Of a stretch of 64,000 nt of DNA, positions 24,609 through 33,277 are shown one piece after another. The stretch lies in contig JAEWTW010000007.1 in the NCBI GenBank assembly GCA_023397655.1, positions 62,001 through 126,000 on the forward strand. The letters run 5' to 3'. The stretch comes from Bacillota bacterium (lineage in GTDB: Bacteria > Bacillota > Clostridia > Christensenellales > SZUA-584). Both the position numbers and the translations under genes were made by a program. Below the pieces are notes generated by a model. It saw only the letters and a list, made by a program, of their open reading frames with translations. It did no database searches and had not been told where the DNA came from. The number at the start of each line of letters is the position of its first letter. Position 1 is the stretch's first letter.

Positions 24609-26438
24609 ATGGACGCGATACGCGATAAGCTGAAAACTCTCCCCAAAACGCCGGGCGTATATCTGATGAAGAACGCGGACGGCAAGGTGATATACGTCGG
24701 CAAGGCGGTGGCGCTGAAAAACCGCGTCAGCAGCTATTTCCAGAACACGCGCAAGGATGCCAAGACGCAGGCGCTGGTGCGGGAGATCGTCGATTTCGAT
24801 TACATACTGGTGGGTACGGAGATCGAGGCGCTGATGCTTGAGTGCAACATGATCAAGCGCTACAGCCCGTACTACAACATACTGCTGCGCGACGACAAGC
24901 ATTACCCGTATATCCGAATCGATTTCAACGAGACGTTTCCGCGCATATGCGTGACGCGTAAAGTGGAGAATGACGGGGCGAAGTATTACGGGCCATACAT
25001 CGCGGCGCACGTGCTGCATGACGTGATGGACACGGTGAGCAAGATGTTTCCGGTGCGCACCTGCCGCATGGACCTGCCGGACGGCAAAAAGCACCGTCCG
25101 TGCATCAACTATGAGATGGGGCGATGCCTCGCGCCGTGCGCGGGCAAGGTCAGCGAATACGAGTATAAACGCATGCTGGACGAGGTGGCGGACTTCCTGT
25201 CCGGCCGGTACAAGGGGTTGCGCCGCCAGTTCGAGGAGGATATGAAGGCCGCCTCGGAGAACATGGAGTATGAGAAGGCTGCGATGATACGCGACCGCAT
25301 CCGTGCGCTGGAACGGCTTTTTGAAAAGCAGAAAGCCGCGTTTCCGGACCTCAACGACAAGGACGTGTTTGCCGTGTGGATGCAGGATGATGAAGCGGTG
25401 GTGCAGGGCATGTTCGTGCGCCGCGGCGAGCTGAACCACACCGAGCGCTTTTTCATCAAATGTGAGGATGAATCTGCGGAAGCCGTTCTGTCCCAGACAT
25501 TGAAGCAGTATTACTCCAGCGTCACCGGTGTCGCCAAGCAGATATACGTGTCTGCGGAGCCGGAGGAAAAGGAACTGATCGAGCAGTGGCTGACGCAGCT
25601 GCGCGGCTCCAGAGTGGTCGTCCACGTACCGGAGAAGGGTGACAACCGACGGCTGGTGGACATGGCGGTGAACAATGCGAAGGAGGCGCTCACCCGGCGT
25701 CTCGCGCGCATTCAGCACGAATTTAACCAAACGACGGGCGCGCTCGCGGCGCTCAAAGCGGCGCTGGGCTTGGATACGGATGTGGACCGCATGGAATGCT
25801 ACGATATATCCAACACGCAGGGGACGGATTCGGTGGCGTCCATGGTTGTGTTCCGCGGCGGCAAGCCGGAGAAGAAGTCGTACCGGCGTTTTAAGATCAA
25901 GACGGTGGAGGGCGCGGATGATTTCGCGTCGATGAACGAGGTATTGACCCGTCGCCTGAAGCGCGCGCTGCAGGGGGCGGAAGGCTTCGACGAGTTCCCC
26001 ACGCTGATCGTGGTGGACGGCGGCAAGGGGCAGCTGCATTCGGCATATGACGCGCTGGCCTCGCTGGGGCTGGAGGATCTGCCGCTGATCAGCCTCGCCA
26101 AGCGCGAGGAAGAGGTGTTTGTGGTGGGCCAGAGCGACCCCATCATACTGGACAAAAGCAGCCCGGCTTTAAAGCTGCTGACGCGCATCCGCGACGAGGC
26201 GCACCGGTTCGCGATCACCTACCATCGAAACCTGCGTCTTAATAAGGTGGAGGACTCGGCGCTGCTGAAGATACCTTACGTGGGGCAGAGCCGCGCGAAG
26301 GCGCTGCTGAAGCACTTCGAGACGGTGGGGGATATCCGTGCAGCCAGTGTGGAGGAGATCGCAGGCGTGCCGGGTATGGATATACGGTCGGCGCAGGCGG
26401 TGGTGGACTATTTTGAATCGGAGGCGGACGGGGGATAA
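24609..26438 (+). CDS. uvrC: Excinuclease ABC subunit C
   Basis: 609 residues. The N-terminal GIY-YIG nuclease (PGVYLMKNADGKVIYVGKA) is followed by a UVR domain (YEKAAMIRDRIRALE), the RNase H-like C-terminal nuclease with VVDGGKGQL, and helix-hairpin-helix repeats at the end (IPYVGQSRAKALLKHFETV). It makes the dual incisions of nucleotide excision repair. The ATG at 24609 lies one base after the PBP stop; translation is probably coupled. Confidence 0.96.
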   Translation: MDAIRDKLKTLPKTPGVYLMKNADGKVIYVGKAVALKNRVSSYFQNTRKDAKTQALVREIVDFDYILVGTEIEALMLECNMIKRYSPYYNILLRDDKHYPYIRIDFNETFPRICVTRKVENDGAKYYGPYIAAHVLHDVMDTVSKMFPVRTCRMDLPDGKKHRPCINYEMGRCLAPCAGKVSEYEYKRMLDEVADFLSGRYKGLRRQFEEDMKAASENMEYEKAAMIRDRIRALERLFEKQKAAFPDLNDKDVFAVWMQDDEAVVQGMFVRRGELNHTERFFIKCEDESAEAVLSQTLKQYYSSVTGVAKQIYVSAEPEEKELIEQWLTQLRGSRVVVHVPEKGDNRRLVDMAVNNAKEALTRRLARIQHEFNQTTGALAALKAALGLDTDVDRMECYDISNTQGTDSVASMVVFRGGKPEKKSYRRFKIKTVEGADDFASMNEVLTRRLKRALQGAEGFDEFPTLIVVDGGKGQLHSAYDALASLGLEDLPLISLAKREEEVFVVGQSDPIILDKSSPALKLLTRIRDEAHRFAITYHRNLRLNKVEDSALLKIPYVGQSRAKALLKHFETVGDIRAASVEEIAGVPGMDIRSAQAVVDYFESEADGG

Positions 26439-26672
26439 CGCATACCTTGAGGGCGCTGCGCTCAAATTCCTGCTCATACCCCTCTAGGGGACGCGAGGGA
26501 CACGTCCCATGAGAATTCCGCCAGAGAAATGCCGCAGACATTTACGCGGCAAAGCGTACAAGGACAGGAAACCGGAGGCAGACGAAGGCTTGCCTCCAAG
26601 CTGGAAAGCATTGTGCTTTCAGTCAAGGTGGTGTACACTTCAATCGGGGAGAGGCAATTGGGGAGAGGGCAT
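26439..26672 (+). repeat. Hairpin-rich spacer between uvrC and murB
   Basis: No gene is seen. gggacg/cgtccc (about 26489-26507) and ggaggca/tgcctcc (about 26575-26597) form hairpins, and ttgagggcgctgcgctcaa (about 26449-26467) is close to a hairpin at 33061-33075. It may be a relative of the intergenic element downstream of lgt. Confidence 0.35.
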
Positions 26673-27572
26673 ATGAGAGAATCATTTGACATTTTATCGG
26701 ATACGATAGAGGACGTCCGGCGGGATGAACCGATGTCGGCGCACACGTCATTCAAGGTGGGCGGTCCGGCAGACGTGATGGCGCTGCCCAAAACGGTGGA
26801 AGAAGTGCGCAAGGTGCTCAAAACAGCCAAGTATCTGGAATGTCCGCTATTTGTGATGGGCCGGGGCACCAACCTTCTTGTGACCAGCAAAGGGCTGCGC
26901 GGCATCGTGATGAAGCTGGCGGACAATTTCTCCGGATTGACAGTTGACGGTGGCTGCGTGATGGCCAAGAGCGGAACGCAGCTTTCCACGCTGGTGCGGC
27001 AGGCCGCGGCGCATTGTCTGGGCGGCGCTGAGTTTTTGGGCGGCATTCCCGGTACGATCGGCGGTGCGGTGTACATGAACGCGGGCGCGTACGGCGGCGA
27101 GATCGGCGATTTCGTGGAAGAGGTATCTCTCACGTCGGCGGCGGGTGATCTGGTGCTGCGCCAGAATGAGATGGATTTCGGTTACCGTCACAGCGTGCTG
27201 GCGGCGGTGCCGCTGGTGGTGACAGGCGTGCGTCTGAAGCTGTTTACCTGCGACGAGCAGGAGAGCCTTGCCAAGCTGGAAGAACTGAACGCGCGTCGGC
27301 GCGATAAACAGCCGCTGGAGTATCCCAGCGCGGGCAGCACGTTCCGGAGGCCCGAGGGCTATTATGCGGGCACACTGATCGAGCAGACGGGGCTAAAGGG
27401 TTTGCGTATCGGCGGCGCGGAGGTGTCTGAGAAGCATGCCGGTTTCGTGATCAACCGCGGCGGCGCGACGCCTGAGGAGCTGATTGCACTGATCGAAGAG
27501 GTACAGGCGCGCGTGTTTCAGGCGAGCGGCGTCTGGCTGGAGCCGGAAGTGAGAATAGCGGGGGAGAGATGA
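26673..27572 (+). CDS. murB: UDP-N-acetylenolpyruvoylglucosamine reductase
   Basis: 299 residues, FAD enzyme of peptidoglycan precursor synthesis. TSFKVGGPAD and GRGTNLLV (FAD site), FLGGIPGTIGGAVYMNAGAYGGE, YRHSVL and the catalytic segment PSAGSTFRRP are intact, with final VWLEPEVR. It is the type II/III form lacking the extra loop. The ATG at 26673 follows ggggagagg; the upstream open frame is rejected. It starts a coupled cluster running to whiA and the HPr-like gene. Confidence 0.95.
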   Translation: MRESFDILSDTIEDVRRDEPMSAHTSFKVGGPADVMALPKTVEEVRKVLKTAKYLECPLFVMGRGTNLLVTSKGLRGIVMKLADNFSGLTVDGGCVMAKSGTQLSTLVRQAAAHCLGGAEFLGGIPGTIGGAVYMNAGAYGGEIGDFVEEVSLTSAAGDLVLRQNEMDFGYRHSVLAAVPLVVTGVRLKLFTCDEQESLAKLEELNARRRDKQPLEYPSAGSTFRRPEGYYAGTLIEQTGLKGLRIGGAEVSEKHAGFVINRGGATPEELIALIEEVQARVFQASGVWLEPEVRIAGER

Positions 27573-28270
27573 GGCTCACGGCGGATTTTCACACGCACAC
27601 GGTGCACAGCCACGGCACAGGCAGCGTGGACGACAACGTGGAGGCGGCGATCAGCCGGGGGCTTGCCACTATCGGCATATCCGACCACTCCGTTGCACAT
27701 CCGCTTTATGGTATCAGACGGCGGCGTGTTGGGTATTATCTGTCATGTATCGATAAAGCCAAGGAGAAATATGCCGGCCGCATTGAGGTGCGCGCGGGCA
27801 TCGAGCTGAACCTGACCAGCCTTGACGGCAGCGCAGACCTGCCGGAAGGCGTTTTTGATACGGTAATCATGGGCTTTCACAAAGCCGCGTGGTGCCGGGA
27901 TTTTAGGACGATGTGGACGTTTGCCACTCCGGGTTTTGCCGGTCGGGCGGACGCGATCACCAAAGCGTATATTGAAGCGATGCGGCGGTACCGCATCAAT
28001 ATCATCTCGCACCCGGGTTACGGGGTGCCGGTGAACTTAAAAACGCTGGCAAAGGCCTGCGCGGACTACGGGGTGCTGTTCGAGATCAATAACAAGCATC
28101 ACGACCTTAGCCCCGGGGAGGTCGCCGAAGCGGCGGCGGCGGGCGCGCGGTTTGTAATTTCCAGCGATGCACACCATCCCGAGCAAGTGGGACAGGCGCA
28201 GAATGCGCTGGCGCTGGCCGAAAAAGCGGGCCTGAGTCCGCATAACATCGTCAATGTAACGGAGGACTGA
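27569..28270 (+). CDS. PHP domain phosphatase-like protein (YcdX type)
   Basis: 233 residues with the four PHP metal motifs: DFHTHTVHS, ISDHS, AGIELN and SHPGYG, plus SSDAHH at the end. YcdX-type proteins are trinuclear zinc phosphoesterases; the substrate is unknown. It overlaps murB by 4 bases (ATGA) and is followed at once by rapZ, an arrangement common in Clostridia. Confidence 0.9.
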   Translation: MRLTADFHTHTVHSHGTGSVDDNVEAAISRGLATIGISDHSVAHPLYGIRRRRVGYYLSCIDKAKEKYAGRIEVRAGIELNLTSLDGSADLPEGVFDTVIMGFHKAAWCRDFRTMWTFATPGFAGRADAITKAYIEAMRRYRINIISHPGYGVPVNLKTLAKACADYGVLFEINNKHHDLSPGEVAEAAAAGARFVISSDAHHPEQVGQAQNALALAEKAGLSPHNIVNVTED

Positions 28271-28271
28271 C

Positions 28272-29129
28272 ATGAAGTTTGTGATCATCACCGGATTGTC
28301 CGGCGCGGGCCGGTCTCAGGCGCTGAGGCGCTTTGAAGACATGGGCTATTTTTGCGTGGACAACCTGCCGCCCAAGCTGATTCCGGAGTTCGCGAAGATA
28401 TGCTTCGAGAACGACGCCATCAGCAAAGCCGCGACGGTGGTGGACATGCGGATGGGCGACATGTTCGAGGACGTGTTTGCTGCCATCTTGTGCCTCAAGG
28501 AGATGAACGACATCGAGCTGTCGATATTATATCTGGATGCGGACGACGAAGCGCTGGTGCGCCGGTTCAAAGAAACGCGGCGGCGGCATCCGCTGTCTCC
28601 CGACGGCAACATCATCAGCGGTATATCGCGTGAGCGCGAGCGGCTCAAGCGCATCAAGGACCTCGCGAACAACGTGATGGATACGTCCACCTACAGCTTA
28701 AAGAAGCTGGGTGAATCGATGGACAGGCTGTTCAACGAGGAGAGCGATAAGGGCATACTGATTGCCGTCACCACGTTTGGCTACAAGCGGGGCATCCCCA
28801 TCGACGCGGACATGGTGTTTGACATGCGGTTTCTGCCCAACCCTTTTTACGAGGAGGCGCTGCGCGAACGGACGGGGCGTGAGCAGAGCGTGAAGGATTA
28901 TGTGCTGTCGTTCCCGAGGGCGCACATATTTCTCGACAAGATCAATGAGCTGGTCAACTATGTCGCGCCGTATTATCTGGAACAGGATAAAAAGACGCTG
29001 GTGATCGCCATCGGCTGCACAGGCGGCATACACCGCAGCGTCGTGATCGCTGAGGAACTGCATCGTATATTCCTGGCTCAGGGGCACCGCGTGACCATTG
29101 ATCACCGGGACCTCATGTACAGGCACTAG
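28272..29129 (+). CDS. rapZ: RapZ/YvcJ nucleotide-binding protein
   Basis: 285 residues. The P-loop reads GLSGAGRS (residues 8-15): the usual Lys is Arg14. The family sequence GYFCVDNLPP is present, as are the DAD segment of the second nucleotide motif, GYKRGIPIDADMVFDMRFLPNP, and the C-terminal IGCTGGIHRSV and HRDL. In E. coli RapZ guides GlmZ RNA; in Bacillus YvcJ is linked to competence. It follows the PHP gene by one base. The Lys-to-Arg change may alter nucleotide hydrolysis. Confidence 0.94.
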   Translation: MKFVIITGLSGAGRSQALRRFEDMGYFCVDNLPPKLIPEFAKICFENDAISKAATVVDMRMGDMFEDVFAAILCLKEMNDIELSILYLDADDEALVRRFKETRRRHPLSPDGNIISGISRERERLKRIKDLANNVMDTSTYSLKKLGESMDRLFNEESDKGILIAVTTFGYKRGIPIDADMVFDMRFLPNPFYEEALRERTGREQSVKDYVLSFPRAHIFLDKINELVNYVAPYYLEQDKKTLVIAIGCTGGIHRSVVIAEELHRIFLAQGHRVTIDHRDLMYRH

Positions 29130-29140
29130 GGGATAAGGCC

Positions 29141-30070
29141 ATGTCGTTTTCTGCGAACGCGAAAGCGGAGGTGTGCCGCGTTATGCCGGACAGCGAGTGC
29201 TGCGAGCTGGCCGAGCTGGCCGCAATGCTGCATACCGCCGGTTCCATCAGTATATCGGGCGGGGCTTTCACGCTGCGGCTGGACACAGAGAACGCCGCGG
29301 TGGCGCGCCGGGCGTTTGCGCTGATCAAGCGGCTGTATGGCGTGAACGCGGCGACGCAGATGCACTCCAACCAGCTCAAGCACAACCACATCTACTCGCT
29401 GACGATCGACAAGTCGGTCGCGCGGATGGTGGCGGTGGACACGCGGCTGATGGGCGACGAGGGTCTGGGGCTGGGCACGGACATGTCGTTCCTTACCAAC
29501 CGGTGCTGCAGGGTGGCGTTTGTGCGCGGGGCATTCCTCGGAGGCGGGTCCGTCACCAACCCCGAGAAGCGCTATCATATGGAATTTGTATGCGGTCAAA
29601 AGGAATTTGCCGAAGGGCTGTTGAATATTATTAATGAACTGGGGATTGCGGCGCGAATGATACCGCGCGGCAAGAACTTTGTGGTCTATTTGAAGGAAGG
29701 CGACGCGATTGTGACGCTGCTGACGATGATCGGCGCGCACGCATCGATACTCAACATTGAAAACATCCGTGTGATGAAAAGCGTCCGCAACAGCGTCAAC
29801 AGGAAAGTCAACTGCGAGACCGGCAACCTGACAAAGACAGTCAACGCTTCATTAAGACAACAGGAGAGTATTGAATACATCCGTGCCCACATGGGGCTGG
29901 ATAAACTGGCGCCGGGCTTGCGCGAAGTGGCCGAGGCGCGGCTTGACAACCCTGACGCAACGCTTGAAGAACTGGCCGAGGTGCTTGGCGCCGGTTCCAA
30001 ATCGGGCATCAACCATAAGCTGAGAAAGCTGAATAGCATAGCCGAGCACCTTAAAACCACAAGGGGGTAG
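29141..30070 (+). CDS. whiA: WhiA, sporulation/division DNA-binding protein
   Basis: 309 residues. An N-terminal homing-endonuclease-like fold (RGAFLGGGSVTNPEK, YHMEFV) is followed by a C-terminal helix-turn-helix region (LREVAEARLDNPDATLEELA, KSGINHKLRKL). WhiA regulates division and differentiation. A yvcK-type gene normally lies between yvcJ and whiA in Bacillota, but here only 11 bases separate them. A short aggggataagg precedes the ATG. Confidence 0.94.
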   Translation: MSFSANAKAEVCRVMPDSECCELAELAAMLHTAGSISISGGAFTLRLDTENAAVARRAFALIKRLYGVNAATQMHSNQLKHNHIYSLTIDKSVARMVAVDTRLMGDEGLGLGTDMSFLTNRCCRVAFVRGAFLGGGSVTNPEKRYHMEFVCGQKEFAEGLLNIINELGIAARMIPRGKNFVVYLKEGDAIVTLLTMIGAHASILNIENIRVMKSVRNSVNRKVNCETGNLTKTVNASLRQQESIEYIRAHMGLDKLAPGLREVAEARLDNPDATLEELAEVLGAGSKSGINHKLRKLNSIAEHLKTTRG

Positions 30071-30074
30071 AACC

Positions 30075-30332
30075 ATGCAGGCGAAAGAGCTGACCATCAC
30101 GAATGCTGACGGCCTTCGGGCATCCAAGGCGGCGATGTTCGTTCAGGTTGCCGGCGGCTTCGCGTCGCAGGTGTTCGTGGAGAAGGGCAACAAGAAGATC
30201 AACGCCAAGTCCATCATGGGCGTACTGTCTCTCGGCGTGAAGCAGGGAGAAAAGATCTACGTGTTTGCCAACGGCAAGGACGAAAAGGAAGCGATCGAAG
30301 CGATTGAGAAGCTTGTAACCACCGCTTTTTAG
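30075..30332 (+). CDS. HPr-like regulatory protein without the catalytic histidine (Crh-like)
   Basis: 85 residues with the HPr fold. The phosphorylation site region reads GLRASKA (13-19): His15 is Arg, Arg17 is Ser and Pro18 is Lys, so it cannot act as a PTS phosphocarrier. Ser46 in AKSIMG is kept, the site used by HPr kinase, so it may serve as a CcpA cofactor or other signal like Crh of Bacillus, where position 15 is Gln. It lies 4 bases after whiA, the usual crh position. The ribosome site is gggggtag. Confidence 0.9.
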   Translation: MQAKELTITNADGLRASKAAMFVQVAGGFASQVFVEKGNKKINAKSIMGVLSLGVKQGEKIYVFANGKDEKEAIEAIEKLVTTAF

Positions 30333-30387
30333 TCCTTTTACCACTCAAAAATGTATTTAAAGGGTGTTCCGTTGGGACTGCCCTTTT

Positions 30388-32007
30388 TCAACTGCGGATA
30401 TTCGGCCATGCAATGATGTGCCCCGCACCTTTCAACACTTCAGCATCCACCGCGCCGGACTTCACCACCTGCACACCGTTCACGAATACCGCTTCTATGC
30501 CCGCCGGACGCGCACAATCGTCGCCCTGGGCTGTGATAACCGCCGGATCAAACACCGTGATATCCGCCGCAAAGCCGGGCTTCAGATAGCCGCGGTTCGG
30601 TATGCCAAAGCGGTCGGCCACTGCGCCGGTCATCTTGCGCACCGCCGCTTCCGTCGGAATTGCTTGCGTGTCGCGCGCGATCTGCAGGAATTTGGGGAAG
30701 CAGCCGTAAGCCGCAGCGTTCTGTATGCCGCACGCCTCCATCCATGCGTCCGTCATGAACAACGACGGCTCGTGGCGCATCAGCTTTTGGATAATATCGT
30801 CGTTGTAATAGCGGTACATGTTGACGCGGCCTTTACCGCCGCTGAGTTCCACGATGCGCAAATACGCAGTCAAGGGGCTGACCTTCCACATCGCCGCGAT
30901 CTCCGTGACGCGCTTACCACACAGTGCTTCATTGCCCTCGCCCGCCCACGCGATCTGTATATCCTCGAAGTCGAAGCCCAGCACGCGCTTGGTGACACCG
31001 ATCTCCAGCGCGAGCCGTGCATGCACCATGGGGCTTTTTTGTTTTTCCGGCGGCAGTGAGAGATACCAGCTGGGCAGTATCACCGTGATGACGGAGACGC
31101 CGAACGTCATCGCGTACATGTCGTAGCTGAAGTCCAGCCTTTCCGCGCGCGCCTTATCGATCAGCATGAGGCTCTCGTCCACCGTGCGCCATGTTGATTT
31201 ACCCACAAATATATGATGGGAATAGTGCATGCGCACACCGGTGCGGCGCGTCAGCTCGATCATTTCCTTGAGTGCCCGCAAATTGTGGGCCTCGCCGCCG
31301 ATGGGCGGCTGATACGACGTGGAGGCGGCGGACTGGGCGCGGGAGTGTACCGTTATGATGCCGCCGCGGCGCGCCGTGATGCGGGCGGCTTCGTCGAGTT
31401 CGTCCCAAGTTGCGTACCGGTCAGGCTCGTACATCAGGCCATAGGACAGCCCAAACACGCCCTGATCAAAGGCCTCTTCCAGCTTGGCATTGCGCCGACG
31501 CAATTCATCCGCGGTCAGCGGACGGTTATCGTAGCCCGAGATGCCGATGCGGATGGAGCCATGACCCTGCAGCGGCACGAGGTTGAGCGGTGTCGTCTGC
31601 TCCGCAGCGGTACGCCAGCCCTCAAACGTGGAATAATCCCCGAAGGTTTCGCCCATCTCGAACAGGCCGCTGCCCAGCAGATGGTAATATGGTGTGCCTG
31701 CTTCAAAGCCGAAAGGCGAAAAGCCGCAGTTGCCCGACACCTGCGTGGTGATGCCTTGCTCCGCGAACGGCAGAAAATAAGGTACAGGGTCTTGCTTGGC
31801 CGCGAACCAGTCGTTGTGCGAGTGCGCGTCGATAAAGCCCGGCGCGATGGCTTTGCCCGCACAGTCGATCACCTCGCCATCAAAGGAGGCAGGCGCATCA
31901 CCATCCAGCACGCCGGATATCGTTTCACCGTCCAGCATCACTGACCCCAGTCGGGCGGTGGTGCCGGTACCGTCGTATATCATTCCGTTTTTCAGCAATG
32001 TTTTCAT
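30388..32007 (-). CDS. N-acyl-D-amino-acid deacylase (D-aminoacylase family amidohydrolase)
   Basis: 539 residues, metal-dependent amidohydrolase. It begins KNGMIYDGTG and has the metal motif DAHSHND, then QVSGNCGFSPF, MHYSHH and the C-terminal GYLKPGFAADITVFDP. It would free D-amino acids from N-acyl forms. The ATG at 32007 follows aaggagat; the long upstream open frame is not supported. It is divergent from lgt and convergent with the HPr-like gene. Confidence 0.93.
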   Translation of the reverse strand: MKTLLKNGMIYDGTGTTARLGSVMLDGETISGVLDGDAPASFDGEVIDCAGKAIAPGFIDAHSHNDWFAAKQDPVPYFLPFAEQGITTQVSGNCGFSPFGFEAGTPYYHLLGSGLFEMGETFGDYSTFEGWRTAAEQTTPLNLVPLQGHGSIRIGISGYDNRPLTADELRRRNAKLEEAFDQGVFGLSYGLMYEPDRYATWDELDEAARITARRGGIITVHSRAQSAASTSYQPPIGGEAHNLRALKEMIELTRRTGVRMHYSHHIFVGKSTWRTVDESLMLIDKARAERLDFSYDMYAMTFGVSVITVILPSWYLSLPPEKQKSPMVHARLALEIGVTKRVLGFDFEDIQIAWAGEGNEALCGKRVTEIAAMWKVSPLTAYLRIVELSGGKGRVNMYRYYNDDIIQKLMRHEPSLFMTDAWMEACGIQNAAAYGCFPKFLQIARDTQAIPTEAAVRKMTGAVADRFGIPNRGYLKPGFAADITVFDPAVITAQGDDCARPAGIEAVFVNGVQVVKSGAVDAEVLKGAGHIIAWPNIRS

Positions 32008-32163
32008 TCGAAGATCTCCTTGATTATGCAAAGTATAACGCAGGCTCGGTGAGTGGGTTGTGTGGGCTGTCATGTCCATAGGGATATGATTGATTGTATC
32101 ACGCGGCGGCAGCGGTGCAAAGCTGTCATCATAATTTGCCTTTACAGCTTTCAATTGAAATTG

Positions 32164-32193
32164 TTGAAGTTGTTGTATCCCAAGGTGTATACT
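32164..32193 (+). promoter_or_regulatory. Promoter of lgt
   Basis: TTGAAG (32164-32169) and TATACT (32188-32193) are 18 bases apart, about 25 bases before the start codon. Confidence 0.55.
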
Positions 32194-32218
32194 TGACAGA
32201 AAAACGGTCAGGAGACAT

Positions 32219-33007
32219 ATGTATAATGACATTTTAACGGTTGGACCGGTTACCATACACGGATACGGGCTGATGATCGCCGTTGGCGTTATTTGTGCCA
32301 TGATTATCGGCATCCGGCGCGCAAAGACGAGGGAGATGAGCGCTGACATCGTGATGAGCATAGGGCTCATCGCAGTGGTGGCAGGTTTTGTCGGCGCGAA
32401 GCTGCTGTACTGTATCGTGGAGCTTCCGGCATTTCTGAGAAATCCCCTGTCTATATTGTCGAGCAGCGGGTTTGTGGTATACGGCGGCATCGTAGCGGGC
32501 ATATTGGGCGCTTATCTGTATTGCCGCAAGAAAAAAGTCAGCTTCATGCAGTACTTTGATCTGATCATACCGTCGGTGGCCGTGGCTCAAGGGTTTGGCC
32601 GCATCGGCTGTTTTCTGGCGGGTTGCTGCTACGGGTGTGAGACGAGCTTGCCCATCGGCGTCATTTTTCAGCATTCGGACATCGCGCCCAACGGCATACC
32701 GTTGTTTCCCACGCAGCTCTTCTCCAGCGCGGGCGACTTTCTCATCGCTCTGGTATTGATACTCTACGCACGCAAAGCGAGGAACACCGGCAAAGTGGCC
32801 GGTCTTTACCTTATGCTGTACAGCGTCGGGCGCTTTATCATCGAGTTTTACCGTACGGACGCGCGCGGCGCCGTCGGTCTGCTGTCCACGTCGCAGTTTA
32901 TCGCGATATTTATGCTGGCGGGCGGTCTGCTGCTGTTTTTTCGGGACCGGCTGTCCGTTCTGTTCGGAGCGGCGGACAGACTCAACGTCCCGACCGATAA
33001 GCCCTGA
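32219..33007 (+). CDS. lgt: Prolipoprotein diacylglyceryl transferase
   Basis: 262 residues, membrane enzyme attaching diacylglycerol to lipobox cysteines, needed by the many lipoproteins in this window. HGYGLMIA near the start, the Lgt signature GFGRIGCFLAGCCYG near residue 127, PTQLFSS, GRFIIEFYR and about seven membrane segments are present. The ATG follows aggagaca. Confidence 0.95.
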   Translation: MYNDILTVGPVTIHGYGLMIAVGVICAMIIGIRRAKTREMSADIVMSIGLIAVVAGFVGAKLLYCIVELPAFLRNPLSILSSSGFVVYGGIVAGILGAYLYCRKKKVSFMQYFDLIIPSVAVAQGFGRIGCFLAGCCYGCETSLPIGVIFQHSDIAPNGIPLFPTQLFSSAGDFLIALVLILYARKARNTGKVAGLYLMLYSVGRFIIEFYRTDARGAVGLLSTSQFIAIFMLAGGLLLFFRDRLSVLFGAADRLNVPTDKP

Positions 33008-33060
33008 CACAAAGGGTTATCTGCAGTCCATTCTAGACTGTCAAAGAACCCCGTTTTCGC

Positions 33061-33253
33061 GAGGGCGCTGCCCTCACGCACCCGCTTCTTTTCTTGAAGA
33101 AAAGAAGCAAAAGACATAGAAAAAGCCTTCGCGAAGGCTTTTTCCTGATGGAATTCACAAGGGTAAGCCCCTTGTGCGGTGATGTAGAGGCAGAGCCTCT
33201 ATGATCTTAAACCTTCATCAGCAACTTAAAATGGGCGGCCATTGGCCGCCCAT
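33061..33253. repeat. Tandem array of six different hairpins
   Basis: Inverted repeats at 33061-33075, 33084-33108, 33119-33144 (perfect 26-base palindrome with A and T flanks, usable as terminator in both directions), 33156-33176, 33186-33200 and 33231-33253 (10-bp arms). The last is followed on the minus strand by TTTT and probably ends the GGGtGRT operon; the third probably ends lgt. The others have no obvious role. Confidence 0.75.
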
Positions 33254-33277
33254 TCGCGTTTGAGTATGTATGGGGAT

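Noticed and set aside
30388..32502. Long form of the D-aminoacylase (704 residues)
   Set aside because: The extra 165 codons overlap the lgt gene and have no family match; a good ribosome site lies before 32007.
33061..33253. CRISPR or insertion sequence remnant
   Set aside because: The stems differ in sequence, and no transposase fragment or target duplication is visible.
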